NCBI RefSeq assembly: GCF_050948175.1
Contig: NW_027490520.1
Coordinates: 95,475 to 159,474 of the forward strand
Reading direction: 5' to 3'
Length of the DNA: 64,000 bases
Origin: Xylocopa sonorina
Lineage: Eukaryota > Arthropoda > Insecta > Hymenoptera > Apidae
Shown one piece after another: positions 27,845 through 41,313 of this stretch (within the stretch, counting starts at the first letter, position 1; each line of letters begins with the position of its first letter). The notes under the pieces were generated by a model. The model was not told where the DNA came from and searched no databases. It was given only the letters and a program-made list of their open reading frames with translations. The position numbers were made by a program, and so were the translations under genes.

Positions 27845-28018
27845 TTGAAGTGTAGACTAGGAATACATAGCACTTCGCAAATCATATTATATCTTACCAT
27901 GAAGCATAGAAATGTGATGCGATATCGCGTTTTAAGAAGCAGCAGAAATCCATTGCTACGATACGTAGACATCTGCAAATGCTATTTCCTTGCAAGAAAG
28001 TGTCGCATTTACATTCAT
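27845..28018 (+). repeat. Representative marker monomer with TAGACTAGG and AGCAGCAG
   Basis: This unit begins after CATTCAATTGAAG and has TAGACTAGGAATAC, then AAGCAGCAGAAATCCATTGC, CAAATGCTATTTCC and TTGCAAGAAAGTG, and is followed by TTGATGTGTAGACG. The combination recurs, complete or partial, near 10.44, 11.83, 14.97, 15.66, 18.45, 19.15, 20.36, 21.41, 25.24, 28.54, 29.76, 30.80, 37.61, 38.13, 40.91, 42.13, 42.82, 45.44, 48.05, 48.74, 51.35, 56.23, 57.62 and 62.31 kb. It is the most useful landmark for phasing the higher-order repeats; the 19/15/19-monomer units all start with it. Confidence 0.9.
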
Positions 28019-31000
28019 TTGATGTGTAGACGAGGAATACATAACACTTCGCAAATCATATTATATCTTACCATGAAACATAGAAATGAGATGCGATATC
28101 GCGTTTTAAGAAGCATTAGAACTCTATAGCTACGATACGCAGACATCTGCAAACGCTATTTCCTTGCAAGGAAGTGTCGCATTTACCTTCATTTGAAGAG
28201 TAGAAGAGGAATACATGACACTTCGCAAATCATATTATATCTTACCATGAAACATAGAAATGAGATGCGATATCGCGTTTTAAGAAGCATTAGAACACTA
28301 TTGCTACGATAGGTAGACATTTGCAAACGCTATTTCCTTGCAAGGAAGTGTCGCATTTACATTCATTTGAAGTGTAGACGAGGAATACATGACACTTCGC
28401 AAATCATATTATATCTTACCATGAAACATAGAAATGAGATGCGATATCGCGTTTTAAGAAGCATTAGAACACTATTGCTACGATAGGTAGACATTTGCAA
28501 ACGCTATTTCCTTGCAAGGAAGTGTCGCATTTACATTCAATTGAAGTGTAGACTAGGAATACATAACACTTCGCAAATCATATTATATCTTACCATGAAA
28601 CATAGAAATGAGATGCGATATCGCGTTTTAAGAAGCAGCAGAAATCCATTGCTACGATATGTAGACATCTGCAAATGCTATTTCCTTGCAAGAAAGTGTC
28701 GCATTTACATTCATTTGATGTGTAGACGAGGAATACATAACACTTCGCAAATCATATTATATCTTACCATGAAACATAGAAATGTGATGCGATATCGCGT
28801 TTTAAGAATCATATGAACTCTATTGCTACGATACGTAGACATCTGCAAACGCTATTTCCTTGCAAAGAAGTGTCGCATTTACATTCATTTGAAGTGTAGA
28901 CGAGGAATACACAACACTTCGCAAATCATATTATATCTTACCATGAAACATAGAAACGAGATGCGATATCGCGTTTTAAGAAGCATTAGAACTCTATTGC
29001 TACGATACGTAGACATCTGCAAACGCTATTTCCTTGCAAGGAAGTGTTGCATTTACATTCATTTGAATCGTAGACGAGGAATGCATAACACTTCGCAATG
29101 AATATTATATCTTATCATGAAACATAGATATGAGATGCAATATCTCGTTTTAAGAAGCATTTGAACTCTATTGCTTCGATACGTAGACATCTGCAAACGC
29201 TATTTCCTTGCAAGGAAGTGTCGCATTTACATTCATTTGAAGTGTAATCGATGAATACATGACACTTCGCAAATCATATTATATCTTACCATGAAACATA
29301 GAAATGAGATGCGATATCGCGTTTTAAGAAGCATTAGAATACTATTGCTACGATAGGTAGACAATTGCAAACGCTATTTCCTTGCAAGGAAGTGTCGCAT
29401 TTACATTCATTTGAAGTGTAGACGAGGAATACATAACACTTCGCAAATCATATTATATCTTACCATGAAACATAGAAATGAGATGCGATATCGCGTTTTA
29501 AGAAGCATCAGAAATCCATTGCTACGATATGTAGACATCTGCAAATGCTATTTCCTTGCAAGAAAGTGTCGCATTTACATTCATTTGATGTGTAGACGAG
29601 GAATACATAACACTTCGCAAATCATATTATATCTTACCATGAAACATAGAAATGAGATGCGATATCGCGTTTTAAGAAGCATTAGAACACTATTGCTACG
29701 ATAGGTTGACATTTGCAAACGCTATTTCCTAGCAAGGAAGTGTCGCATTTACATTCAATTGAAGTGTAGACTAGGAATACATAACACTTCGCAAATTATA
29801 TTATATCTTACCATGAAACATAGAAATGAGATGCGATGTCGCGTTTTAAGAAGCAGCAGAAATCCATTGCTACGATACGTAGACATCTGCAAATGCTAGT
29901 TCCTTGCAAGAAAGCGTCGCATTTACTTTCATTTGAATCGTAGACGAGGAATGCATAACACTTCGCAATGAATATTATATCTTATCTTGAAACATAGATA
30001 TGAGATGCGATATCGCGTTTTAAGAATCATATGAACTCTATTGCTACGATACGTAGACATCTGCAATCGCTATTTCCTTGGAAGGAAGTGTCGCATTTAC
30101 ATCCATTTGAAGTGTAAACGAGGAATACATGACACTTCGCAAATCATATTATATCTTACCATGAAACATAGAAATGTGATGCGATATCGCGTTTTAAGAA
30201 GCATTAGAACTCTATTTCTACGATACCTAGACATCAGCAGACGCTATTTCCTAGCAAGGAGGTGTCGCATTTACATTCATTTGAAGTGTGGACGAGGAAT
30301 ACATGACACTTCGCAAATCATATTATATCTTACCATGAAACATAGAAATGAGATGCGATATCGCGTTTTAAGAAGCATCAGAAATCCATTGCTACGATAC
30401 GTAGACATCTGCAAACGCTATTTCCTTGCAAGAAAGTGTCGCCTTTACTTTCATTTGATTCGTAGACGAAGAATGCATAACACTTCGCAATGAATATTAT
30501 ATCTTATCTTGAAACATAGATATGAGATGCGATATCGCGTTTTAAGAATCATATGAACTCTATTTCTACGATACGTAGACATCTGCAATCGCTATTTCCT
30601 TGCAAGGAAGTGTCGCATTTACTTTCATTTGAATCGTAGACGAGGAATGCATAACACTTCGCAAATCATATTATATCTTACCATGAAACATAGAAATGAG
30701 ATGCGATATCGCGTTTTTAAGAAGCATTAGAACACTATTGCTACGATAGGTAGACATTTGCAAACGCTATTTCCTTGCAAGGAAGTGACGCATTTACATT
30801 CATTTGAAGTGTAGACTAGGAATACATAACACTTCGCAAATCATATTATATCTTACCATGAAACATAGAAATGAGTTGCGATATCGCGTTTTAAGAAGCA
30901 GCAGAAATCCATTGCTACGATACGTAGACATCTGCAAATGCTATTTCCTTGCAAGAAAGTGTCGCATTTACATTCATTTGATGTGTAGACGAGGAATACA

Positions 31001-32004
31001 TAACACTTCGCAAATCATATTATATCTTACCATGAAACATAGAAATGTGATGCGATATCGCGTTTTAAGAATCATAAGAACTCTATTGCTACGATACGTA
31101 GACATCTGCAAACGCTATTTCCTTGCAAAGAAGTGTCGCATTTACATTCATTTGAAGTGTAGACGAGGAATACACAACATTTCGCAAATCATATTATATC
31201 TTACCATGAAATATAGAAACGAGATGCGATAAACGCGTTTTAAGAAGCATTAGAACTCTATTGCTACGATACGTAGAGATCTGCAAACGCTATTTCCTTG
31301 CAAGGAAGTGTTGCATTTACATTCATTTGAATCGTAGACGAGGAATGCATAACACTTCGCAATGAATATTATATCTTATCATGAAACAAAGATATGAGAT
31401 GCAATATCTCGTTTTATGAAGCATTTGAACTCTATTGCTTCGATACGTAGACATCTGCAAACGCTATTTCCTTGCAAGGAAGTGTCCGCATTTACATTCA
31501 TTTGAAGTGTAAACGAGGAATACATGACACTTCGCAAATCATATTACATCTTACCATGAAACATAGAAATGTGATGCGATATCGCGTTTTAAGAAGCATC
31601 AGAACTCTATTGCTACGATACGTAGACATCTGCAAACGCTATTTCCTTGCAAGAAAGTGTCGCATTTACATTCATTTGAAGTGTAGACGAGGAATACATA
31701 ACACTTCGCAAATCATATTATATCTTACCATGAAACACAGAAATGAGATGCGATATCGCGTTTTAAGAAGCATCAGAAATCCATTGCTACGATACGTAGA
31801 CATCTGCAAACGCTATTTCCTTGCAAGAAAGTGTCGCATTTACTTTCATTTGAATCGTAGACGAGGAATGCATAACACTTCGCAATGAATATTATATCTT
31901 ATCTTGAAACATAGATATGAGATGCGATATCGCGTTTTAAGAATCATATGAACTCTATTGCTACGATACGTAGACATCTGCAATCGCTATTTCCTTGCAA
32001 GGAA

Positions 32005-33416
32005 GTGTCGCATTTACATTCCATTTGAAGTGTAAACGGGGAATACATGACACTTCGCAAATCATATTATATCTTACCATGAAACATAGAAATGTGATGC
32101 GATATCGCGTTTTTAAGAAGCATTAGAACTCTATTGCTACGATACGTAGACATCCGCAAACGCAATTTCCTTGCAAGGAAGTGTCGCATTTACATTCATT
32201 TGAAGTGTAGACGAGGAATACATAACACTTCGCAAATCATATTATATCTTACCATGAAACATAGAAATGAGATGCGATATCGCGTTTTAAGAAGCATTAG
32301 AACACTATTGCTACGATAGGTAGACATTTGCAAACGCTATTTCCTTGCAAGGAAGTGTCGCATTTACATTCATTTGAATCGTAGAGGAGGAATGCATAGC
32401 ACTTCGCAAAGAATATTATATCTTATCATGAAACATAGATATGAGATGCAATATCTCGTTTTAAGAAGCATTTGAACTCTATTGCTTCGATACGTAGACA
32501 TCTGCAAACGCTATTTCCTTGCAAGGAAGGGTTGCATTTACATTCATTTGTAGTGTAGACGAGGAATACATAACACTTCGCGAATCATATTATATCTTAC
32601 CATGAAACATAGAAATGAGATGCGATATCGCGTTTTAAGAAGCATTAGAACTCTATTGCTACGATACGTAGACATCTGCAATCGCTATTTCCTTGCAACG
32701 AAGTGTCCACATTTACTTTCATTTGAATCGTAGACGAGGAATGCATAACACTTCGCAATGAATATTATATCTTATCTTGAAACATAGATATGAGATGCGA
32801 TATCGCGTTTTAAGGATCATATGAACTCTATTGCTACGATACGTAGACATCTGCAATCGCTATTTCCTTGCAACGAAGTGTCGCATTTACTTTCATTTGA
32901 ATCGTAGACGAGGAATGCATAACACTTCGCAATGAATATTATATCTTATCATGAAACATAGATATGAGATGCAATATCTCGTTTTAAGAAGCATTTGAAC
33001 TCTATTGCTACGATACGAGGACATCTGCAATCGCTATTTCCTTGCAACGAAGTGTCGCATTTACTTTCATTTGAATCGTAGACGAGGAATGCATAACACT
33101 TCGCAATGAATATTATATCTTATCATGAAACGTAGATATGAGATGCAATATATCGTTTTAAGGAGCATTTGAAATCTGTTGCTTCGATACGTAGACATCT
33201 GCAAACGCTATTTCCTTGCAAGGAAGTGTCGCATTTACATTCATTTGAAGTGTAGACGAGGAATACATAACACTTCGCAAATCATATTATATCATACCAT
33301 GAAACATAGAAATGAGATGCGATATCCGCGTTTTAAGAATCATAAGAACTCTATTGCTACGATTACGTGGACATCTGCAAACGCTATTTCCTTGCAAGGA
33401 AGTGTCGCATTTACAT
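32005..33416 (+). repeat. 8-monomer block E, copy 3 of 5 (inside block C copy 2)
   Basis: Corresponds to copy 1 through the 7.4-kb duplication and shares GCAACGAAGTGTCGC and GATTACGTGGAC, the latter with an extra T. It contains five of the single-base insertions (near 32022, 32112, 32707, 33326, 33364). Confidence 0.88.
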
Positions 33417-34360
33417 TCGTTTGAAGTGTAAACGAGGAATACATGACACTTCGCAAAATCATATTATATCTTACCATGAAACATAGATATGAGATGCAAT
33501 ATCTCGTTTTAAGAAGCATTTGAACTCTATTGCTACGATACCTAGACATCTGCAAACGCTATTTCCTTGCAGGGAAGTGTCGCATTTACATTCATTTGAA
33601 GTGTAGACGAGGAATACATGACACTCCGCAAATCATATTATACCCTACCATGAAAACATAGAAATGAGATGCGATATCGCGTTTTAAGAAGCAGCAGAAA
33701 TCCATTGCTACGATACGTAGACATCTGCAAATGCTATTTCCTTGCAAGAAAGTGTCGCAATTTACATTCATTTGATGTGTAGACGAGGTATAAATAACAC
33801 TTCGCAAATCATATTATATCTTTACCATGAAACATAGAAATGAGATGCGATATCGCGTTTTAAGAACCATTAGAACTCTATTGCTACGATACGTAGACAT
33901 CTGCAAACGCTATTTCCTTGCAAGGAAGTGTCGCATTTACATTCATTTGAAGTGTAGAAGAGGAATACATTGACACTTCGCAAATCATATTATATCTTAC
34001 CATGAAACATAGAAATGAGATGCGATATCGCGTTTTTAAGAAGCATTAGAACACTATTGCTACGATAGGTAGACATTTCTAAACGCTATTTCCTTGCAAG
34101 GAAGTGTCGCATTTACATTCATTTGAAGTGTAGACGAGGAATACATGACACTTCGCAAATCATATTATATCTTACCATGAAACATAGAAATGAGATGCGA
34201 TATCGCGTTTTAAGAAGCATTAGAACACTATTGCTACGATAGGTAGACATTTGCAAACGCTATTTCCTTGCAAGGAAGTGTCGCATTTACATTCAATTGA
34301 AGTGTAGACTAGGAATACATAACACTTCGCAAATCATATTATATCTTACCATGAAACATA

Positions 34361-36798
34361 GAAATGTGATGCGATATCGCTTTTTAAGAATCATATGAAC
34401 TCTATTGCTACGATACGTAGACATCTGCAAAACGCTATTTCCTTGCAAAGAAGTGTCGCATTTACATTCATTTGAAGTGTAGACGAGGAATACACAACAT
34501 TTCGCAAATCATATTATATCTTACCATGAAATATAGAAACGAGATGCGATAACGCGTTTTAAGAAGCATTAGAACTCTATTGCTACGATACGTAGACATC
34601 TGCAAACGCTATTTCCTTGCAAGGAAGTGTTGCATTTACATTCATTTGAATCGTAGACGAGGAATGCATAACACTTCGCAATGAATATTATATCTTATCT
34701 TGAAAACATAGATATGAGATGCGATATCGCGTTTTAAGAATCATATGAACTCTATTGCTACGATACGTAGACATCTGCAATCGCTATTTCCTTGCAAGGA
34801 AGTGTCGCATTTACATTCATTTGAAGTGTAAACGGGGAATACATGACACTTCGCAAATCATATTATATCTTACCATGAAACATAGAAATGTGATGCGATA
34901 TCGCGTTTTAAGAAGCATTAGAACTCTATTGCTACGATACGTAGACATCTGCAAACGCAATTTCCTTGCAAGGAAGTGTCGCATTTACATTCATTTGAAG
35001 TGTAGACGAGGAATACATAACACTTCGCAAATCATATTATATCTTACCATGAAACATAGAAATGAGATGCGATATCGCGTTTTAAGAAGCATTAGAACAC
35101 TATTGCTACGATAGGTAGACATTTGCAAACGCTATTTCCTTGCAAGGAAGTGTCGCATTTACATTCATTTGAATCGTAGAGGAGGAATGCATAGCACTTC
35201 GCAAAGAATATTATATCTTATCATGAAACATAGATATGAGATGCAATATCTCGTTTTAAGAAGCATTTGAACTCTATTGCTTCGATACGTAGACATCTGC
35301 AAACGCTATTTCCTTGCAAGGAAGGTTGCATTTACATTCATTTGTAGTGTAGACGAGGAATACATAACACTTCGCGAATCATATTATATCTTACCATGAA
35401 ACATAGAAATGAGATGCGATATCGCGTTTTAAGAAGCATTAGAACTCTATTGCTACGATACGTAGACATCTGCAATCGCTATTTCCTTGCAACGAAGTGT
35501 CACATTTACTTTCATTTGAATCGTAGACGAGGAATGCATAACACTTCGCAATGAATATTATATCTTATCTTGAAACATAGATATGAGATGCGATATCGCG
35601 TTTTAAGGATCATATGAACTCTATTGCTACGATACGTAGACATCTGCAATCGCTATTTCCTTGCAAACGATGTGTCGCATTTACTTTCATTTGAATCGTA
35701 GACGAGGAATGCATAACACTTCGCAATGAATATTATATCTTATCATGAAACATAGATATGAGATGCAATATCTCGTTTTAAGAAGCATTTGAACTCTATT
35801 GCTACGATACGAGGACATCTGCAATCGCTATTTCCTTGCAACGAAGTGTCGCATTTACTTTCATTTGAATCGTAGACGAGGAATGCATAACACTTCGCAA
35901 TGAATATTATATCTTATCATGAAACGTAGATATGAGATGCAATATATCGTTTTAAGGAGCATTTGAAATCTGTTGCTTCGATACGTAGACATCTGCAAAC
36001 GCTATTTCCTTGCAAGGAAGTGTCGCATTTACATTCATTTGAAGTGTAGACGAGGAATACATAACACTTCGCAAAATCATATTATATCATACCATGAAAC
36101 ATAGAAATGAGATGCGATATCGCGTTTTAAGAATCATAAGAACTCTATTGCTACGATACGTAGACATCTGCAAACGCTATTTCCTTGCAAGGAAGTGTCG
36201 CATTTACATTCATTTGAAGTGTAAACGAGGAATACATGACACTTCGCAAATCATATTATATCTTACCATGAAACATAGAAATGTGATGCGATATCGCGAT
36301 TTAAGAAGCATTAGAATTCTATTGCTACGATACCTAGACATCTGCAAACGCTATTTAGTTGCAAGGAAGTGTCGCATTTACATTCATTTGATGTGTAGAC
36401 AAGGTATAAATAACACTTCGCAAATCATATTATATCTTACCATGAAACATAGAAATGAGATGCGATATCGCGTTTTAAGAAGCATTAGAACTCTATTGCT
36501 ACGATACGTAGACATCTGCAAACGCTATTTCCTTGCTAGGATGTGTCGCATTTACATTCATTTGAAGTGTAGAAGAGGAATACATGACACTTCGCAAATC
36601 ATATTATATCTTACCATGAAACATAGAAATGAGATGCGATATCGCGTTTTAAGAAGCATTAGAACACTATTGCTACGATAGGTAGACATTTCTAACGCTA
36701 TTTCCTTGCAAGGAAGTGTCGCATTTACATTCATTTGAAGTGTATACGAGGAATACATGACACTTTGCAAATCATATTATATCTTACCATGAAACATA
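34361..36798 (+). repeat. 14-monomer block F, copy 1
   Basis: Matches 38366-40800. The offset drifts 4005, 4004, 4003, 4004, 4003, 4002, 4001, 4002, and each step is accounted for by a visible 1-nt indel (34431, 34705, 35326, 35664, 36074, 40303, 36694). Shared unique landmarks beyond block E are ATCGCTTTTTA, GCGATTTAAG or its derivative, TAGTTGCAAGGAAG, GACAAGGTATAAATAAC, TTGCTAGGATGTG and GTGTATACGAGG. Confidence 0.9.
34802..36209 (+). repeat. 8-monomer block E, copy 4 of 5
   Basis: Same ordered landmarks. It belongs with copies 2 and 5 (ACGATGTGTCGC near 35.67 kb) and is embedded in a longer pair with 38.37-40.80 kb. Private indels relative to copy 5 are a missing G in GGAAGGTTGC (35326), an extra A in TTGCAAACGATG (35664) and an extra A in GCAAAATCAT (36074). 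Confidence 0.88.
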
Positions 36799-38060
36799 GA
36801 TATGAGATGCAATATCTCGTTTTAAGAAGCATTTGAACTCTATTGCTACGATACCTAGACATCTGCAAACGCTATTTCCTTGCAGGGAAGTGTCGCATTT
36901 ACATTCATTTGAAGTGTAGACGAGGAATACATGACACTCCGCAAATCATATTATACCCTACCATGAAACATAGAAATGAGATGCGATATCGCGTTTTAAG
37001 AAGCAGCAGAAATCCATTGCTACGATACGTAGACATCTGCAAATGCTATTTCCTTGCAAGAAAGTGTCGCATTTACATTCATTTGATGTGTAGACGAGGT
37101 ATAAATAACACTTCGCAAATCATATTATATCTTACCATGAAACATAGAAATGAGATGCGATATCGCGTTTTAAGAACCATTAGAACTCTATTGCTACGAT
37201 ACGTAGACATCTGCAAACGCTATTTCCTTGCAAGGAAGTGTCGCATTTACATTCATTTGAAGTGTAGAAGAGGAATACATGACACTTCGCAAATCATATT
37301 ATATCTTACCATGAAACATAGAAATGAGATGCGATATCGCGTTTTAAGAAGCATTAGAACACTATTGCTACGATAGGGTAGACATTTCTAAACGCTATTT
37401 CCTTGCAAGGAAGTGTCGCATTTACATTCATTTGAAGTGTAGACGAGGAATACATGACACTTCGCAAATCATATTATATCTTACCATGAAACATAGAAAT
37501 GAGATGCGATATCGCGTTTTAAGAAGCATTAGAACACTATTGCTACGATAGGTAGACATTTGCAAACGCTATTTCCTTGCAAGGAAGTGTCGCATTTACA
37601 TTCAATTGAAGTGTAGACTAGGAATACATAACACTTCGCAAATCATATTATATCTTACCATGAAACATAGAAATGAGATGCGATATCGCGTTTTAAGAAG
37701 CAGCAGAAATCCATTGCTACGATACGTAGACATCTGCAAATGCTATTTCCTTGCAAGAAAGTGTCGCATTTACATTCATTTGATGTGTTGACGAGGAATA
37801 CATAACACTTCGCAAATCATATTATATCTTACCATGAAACATAGAAATGAGATGCGATATCGCGTTTTAAGAAGCATTAGAACTCTATTGCTACGATACG
37901 TAGACATCTGCAAACGCTATTTCCTCGCAAGGAAGTGTCGCATTTACATTCATTTGAAGTGTAGAAGAGGAATACATGACACTTCGCAAATCATATTATA
38001 TCTTACCATGAAACATAGAAATGAGATGCGATATCGCGTTTTAAGAAGCATTAGAACACT
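36790..38060 (+). repeat. Block G, copy 1 (about 7 monomers)
   Basis: Matches 41314-42580 at 4524 bp (26 monomers), falling to 4522 after an extra G at 37376 and a missing T near 41771. Both copies start with a B-like unit ending ACTCTATTGCTACG, followed by GATACCTAGAC, GACACTCCGC, TATACCCTACC, GGTATAAATAAC, AAGAACCATTAG and ACATTTCTAAACG. The string also matches 24.07-24.96 kb, so the block exists at least three times. Confidence 0.88.
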
Positions 38061-38365
38061 ATTGCTACGATAGGTAGACATTTGCAAACGCTATTTCCTT
38101 GCAAGGAAGTGTCGCATATACATTCAATTGAAGTGTAGACTAGGAATACATAACACTTCGCAAATCATATTATATCTTACCATGAAACATAGAAATGAGA
38201 TGCGATATCGCGTTTTAAGAAGCAGCAGAAATCCATTGCTACGATACGTAGACATCTGCAAATGCTATTTCCTTGCAAGAAAGTGTCGCATTTACATTCA
38301 TTTGATGTGTAGACGAGGAATACATAACACTTCGCAAATCATATTATATCTTACCATGAAACATA

Positions 38366-40800
38366 GAAATGTGATGCGATATCGCTTTTTACGAATCATA
38401 TGAACTCTATTGCTACGATACGTAGACATCTGCAAACGCTATTTCCTTGCAAAGAAGTGTCGCATTTACATTCATTTGAAGTGTAGACGAGGAATACACA
38501 ACATTTCGCAAATCATATTATATCTTACCATGAAATATAGAAACGAGATGCGATAACGCGTTTTAAGAAGCATTAGAACTCTATTGCTACGATACGTAGA
38601 CATCTGCAAACGCTATTTCCTTGCAAGGAAGTGTTGCATTTACATTCATTTGAATCGTAGACGAGGAATGCATAACACTTCGCAATGAATATTATATCTT
38701 ATCTTGAAACATAGATATGAGATGCGATATCGCGTTTTAAGAATCATATGAACTCTATTGCTACGATACGTAGACATCTGCAATCGCTATTTCCTTGCAA
38801 GGAAGTGTCGCATTTACATTCATTTGAAGTGTAAACGGGGAATACATGACACTTCGCAAATCATATTATATCTTACCATGAAACATAGAAATGTGATGCG
38901 ATATCGCGTTTTAAGAAGCATTAGAACTCTATTGCTACGATACGTAGACATCTGCAAACGCAATTTCCTTGCAAGGAAGTGTCGCATTTACATTCATTTG
39001 AAGTGTAGACGAGGAATACATAACACTTCGCAAATCATATTATATCTTACCATGAAACATAGAAATGAGATGCGATATCGCGTTTTAAGAAGCATTAGAA
39101 CACTATTGCTACGATAGGTAGACATTTGCAAACGCTATTTCCTTGCAAGGAAGTGTCGCATTTACATTCATTTGAATCGTAGAGGAGGAATGCATAGCAC
39201 TTCGCAAAGAATATTATATCTTATCATGAAACATAGATATGAGATGCAATATCTCGTTTTAAGAAGCATTTGAACTCTATTGCTTCGATACGTAGACATC
39301 TGCAAACGCTATTTCCTTGCAAGGAAGGGTTGCATTTACATTCATTTGTAGTGTAGACGAGGAATACATAACACTTCGCGAATCATATTATATCTTACCA
39401 TGAAACATAGAAATGAGATGCGATATCGCGTTTTAAGAAGCATTAGAACTCTATTGCTACGATACGTAGACATCTGCAATCGCTATTTCCTTGCAACGAA
39501 GTGTCACATTTACTTTCATTTGAATCGTAGACGAGGAATGCATAACACTTCGCAATGAATATTATATCTCATCTTGAAACATAGATATGAGATGCGATAT
39601 CGCGTTTTAAGGATCATATGAACTCTATTGCTACGATACGTAGACATCTGCAATCGCTATTTCCTTGCAACGATGTGTCGCATTTACTTTCATTTGAATC
39701 GTAGACGAGGAATGCATAACACTTCGCAATGAATATTATATCTTATCATGAAACATAGATATGAGATGCAATATCTCGTTTTAAGAAGCATTTGAACTCT
39801 ATTGCTACGATACGAGGACATCTGCAATCGCTATTTCCTTGCAACGAAGTGTCGCATTTACTTTCATTTGAATCGTAGACGAGGAATGCATAACACTTCG
39901 CAATGAATATTATATCTTATCATGAAACGTAGATATGAGATGCAATATATCGTTTTAAGGAGCATTTGAAATCTGTTGCTTCGATACGTAGACATCTGCA
40001 AACGCTATTTCCTTGCAAGGAAGTGTCGCATTTACATTCATTTGAAGTGTAGACGAGGAATACATAACACTTCGCAAATCATATTATATCATACCATGAA
40101 ACATAGAAATGAGATGCGATATCGCGTTTTAAGAATCATAAGAACTCTATTGCTACGATACGTAGACATCTGCAAACGCTATTTCCTTGCAAGGAAGTGT
40201 CGCATTTACATTCATTTGAAGTGTAAACGAGGAATACATGACACTTCGCAAATCATATTATATCTTACCATGAAACATAGAAATGTGATGCGATATCGCG
40301 ATTATGAAGCATTAGAATTCTATTGCTACGATACGTAGACATCTGCAAACGCTATTTAGTTGCAAGGAAGTGTCGCATTTACATTCATTTGATGTGTAGA
40401 CAAGGTATAAATAACACTTCGCAAATCATATTATATCTTACCATGAAACATAGAAATGAGATGCGATATCGCGTTTTAAGAAGCATTAGAACTCTATTGC
40501 TACGATACGTAGACATCTGCAAACGCTATTTCCTTGCTAGGATGTGTCGCATTTACATTCATTTGAAGTGTAGAAGAGGAATACATGACACTTCGCAAAT
40601 CATATTATATCTTACCATGAAACATAGAAATGAGATGCGATAGCGCGTTTTAAGAAGCATTAGAACACTATTGCTACGATAGGTAGACATTTCTAAACGC
40701 TATTTCCTTGCAAGGAAGTGTCGCATTTACATTCATTTGAAGTGTATACGAGGAATACATGACACTTTGCAAATCATATTATATCTTACCATGAAACATA
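38366..40800 (+). repeat. 14-monomer block F, copy 2
   Basis: Partner of 34361-36798. Private changes include GCGATTATGAAGC (40301) and GATAGCGCG (40640). After the shared GTGTATACGAGG monomer the two copies part: copy 1 goes to a B-like GATATGAGATGC unit and copy 2 to an A-type one. Confidence 0.9.
38805..40211 (+). repeat. 8-monomer block E, copy 5 of 5
   Basis: Partner of copy 4 at about 4003 bp (23 monomers plus indels). It has the unshifted forms GGAAGGGTTGC, TTGCAACGATG and CGCAAATC at the three places where copy 4 has private indels, plus a private ATATCTCATCTTG near 39.57 kb. Confidence 0.9.
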
Positions 40801-41313
40801 GAAATGAGATGCGATATCGCGTTTTAAGAAGCATTAGAACACTATTGCTACGATAGGTAGACATTTGCAAACGCTATTTCCTTGCAAGGAAGTGTCGCAT
40901 TTACATTCAATTGAAGTGTAGACTAGGAATACATAACACTTCGCAAATCATATTATATCTTACCATGAAACATAGAAATGAGATGCGATATCGCGTTTTA
41001 AGAAGCAGCAGAAATCCATTGCTACGATACGTAGACATCTGCAAACGCTATTTCCTTGCAAAGAAGTGTCGCATTTACATTCATTTGAAGTGTAGACGAG
41101 GAATACACAACACTTCGCAAATCATATTATATCTTACCATGAAACATAGAAACGAGATGCGATATCGCGTTTTAAGAAGCATTAGAACTCTATTGCTACG
41201 ATACGTAGACATCTGCAAACGCTATTTCCTTGCAAGGAAGTGTTGCATTTACATTCATTTGAATCGTAGACGAGGAATGCATAGCACTTCGCAATGAATA
41301 TTATATCTTATCG

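Larger units (their letters stand above)
26932..34366 (+). repeat. 7.4-kb block C, copy 2 (with single-base insertions)
   Basis: Partner of 17536-24955. The left half (26.93-30.70 kb) keeps a constant 9396-bp offset, so it has no net indel. The right half (30.71-34.05 kb) has 14 extra single bases and no missing ones relative to copy 1, each duplicating an adjacent base. At about 34,366 the match ends: copy 1 continues with GAAATGAGATGCG and copy 2 switches to GAAATGTGATGCG and TCGCTTTTTAAG, in phase. Confidence 0.92.
30713..37376. other. Cluster of single-base insertions within the array
   Basis: By comparison with sibling copies, extra single bases lie near 30717, 31229, 31486, 32022, 32112, 32707, 33326, 33364, 33457, 33654, 33760, 33822, 33971 and 34037 (versus 21.3-24.6 kb), and near 34431, 34705, 35664, 36074 and 37376 (versus 38.4-41.9 kb). 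Missing bases lie near 35326 and 36694. The 14 in block C are all duplications of the adjacent base. Monomer phase is 0 at 30804 and +13 at 34297, while it stays between -2 and 0 at the starts I checked from 13.05 to 30.8 kb. Biological decay is possible, but uncorrected consensus error is more likely. Confidence 0.85.
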
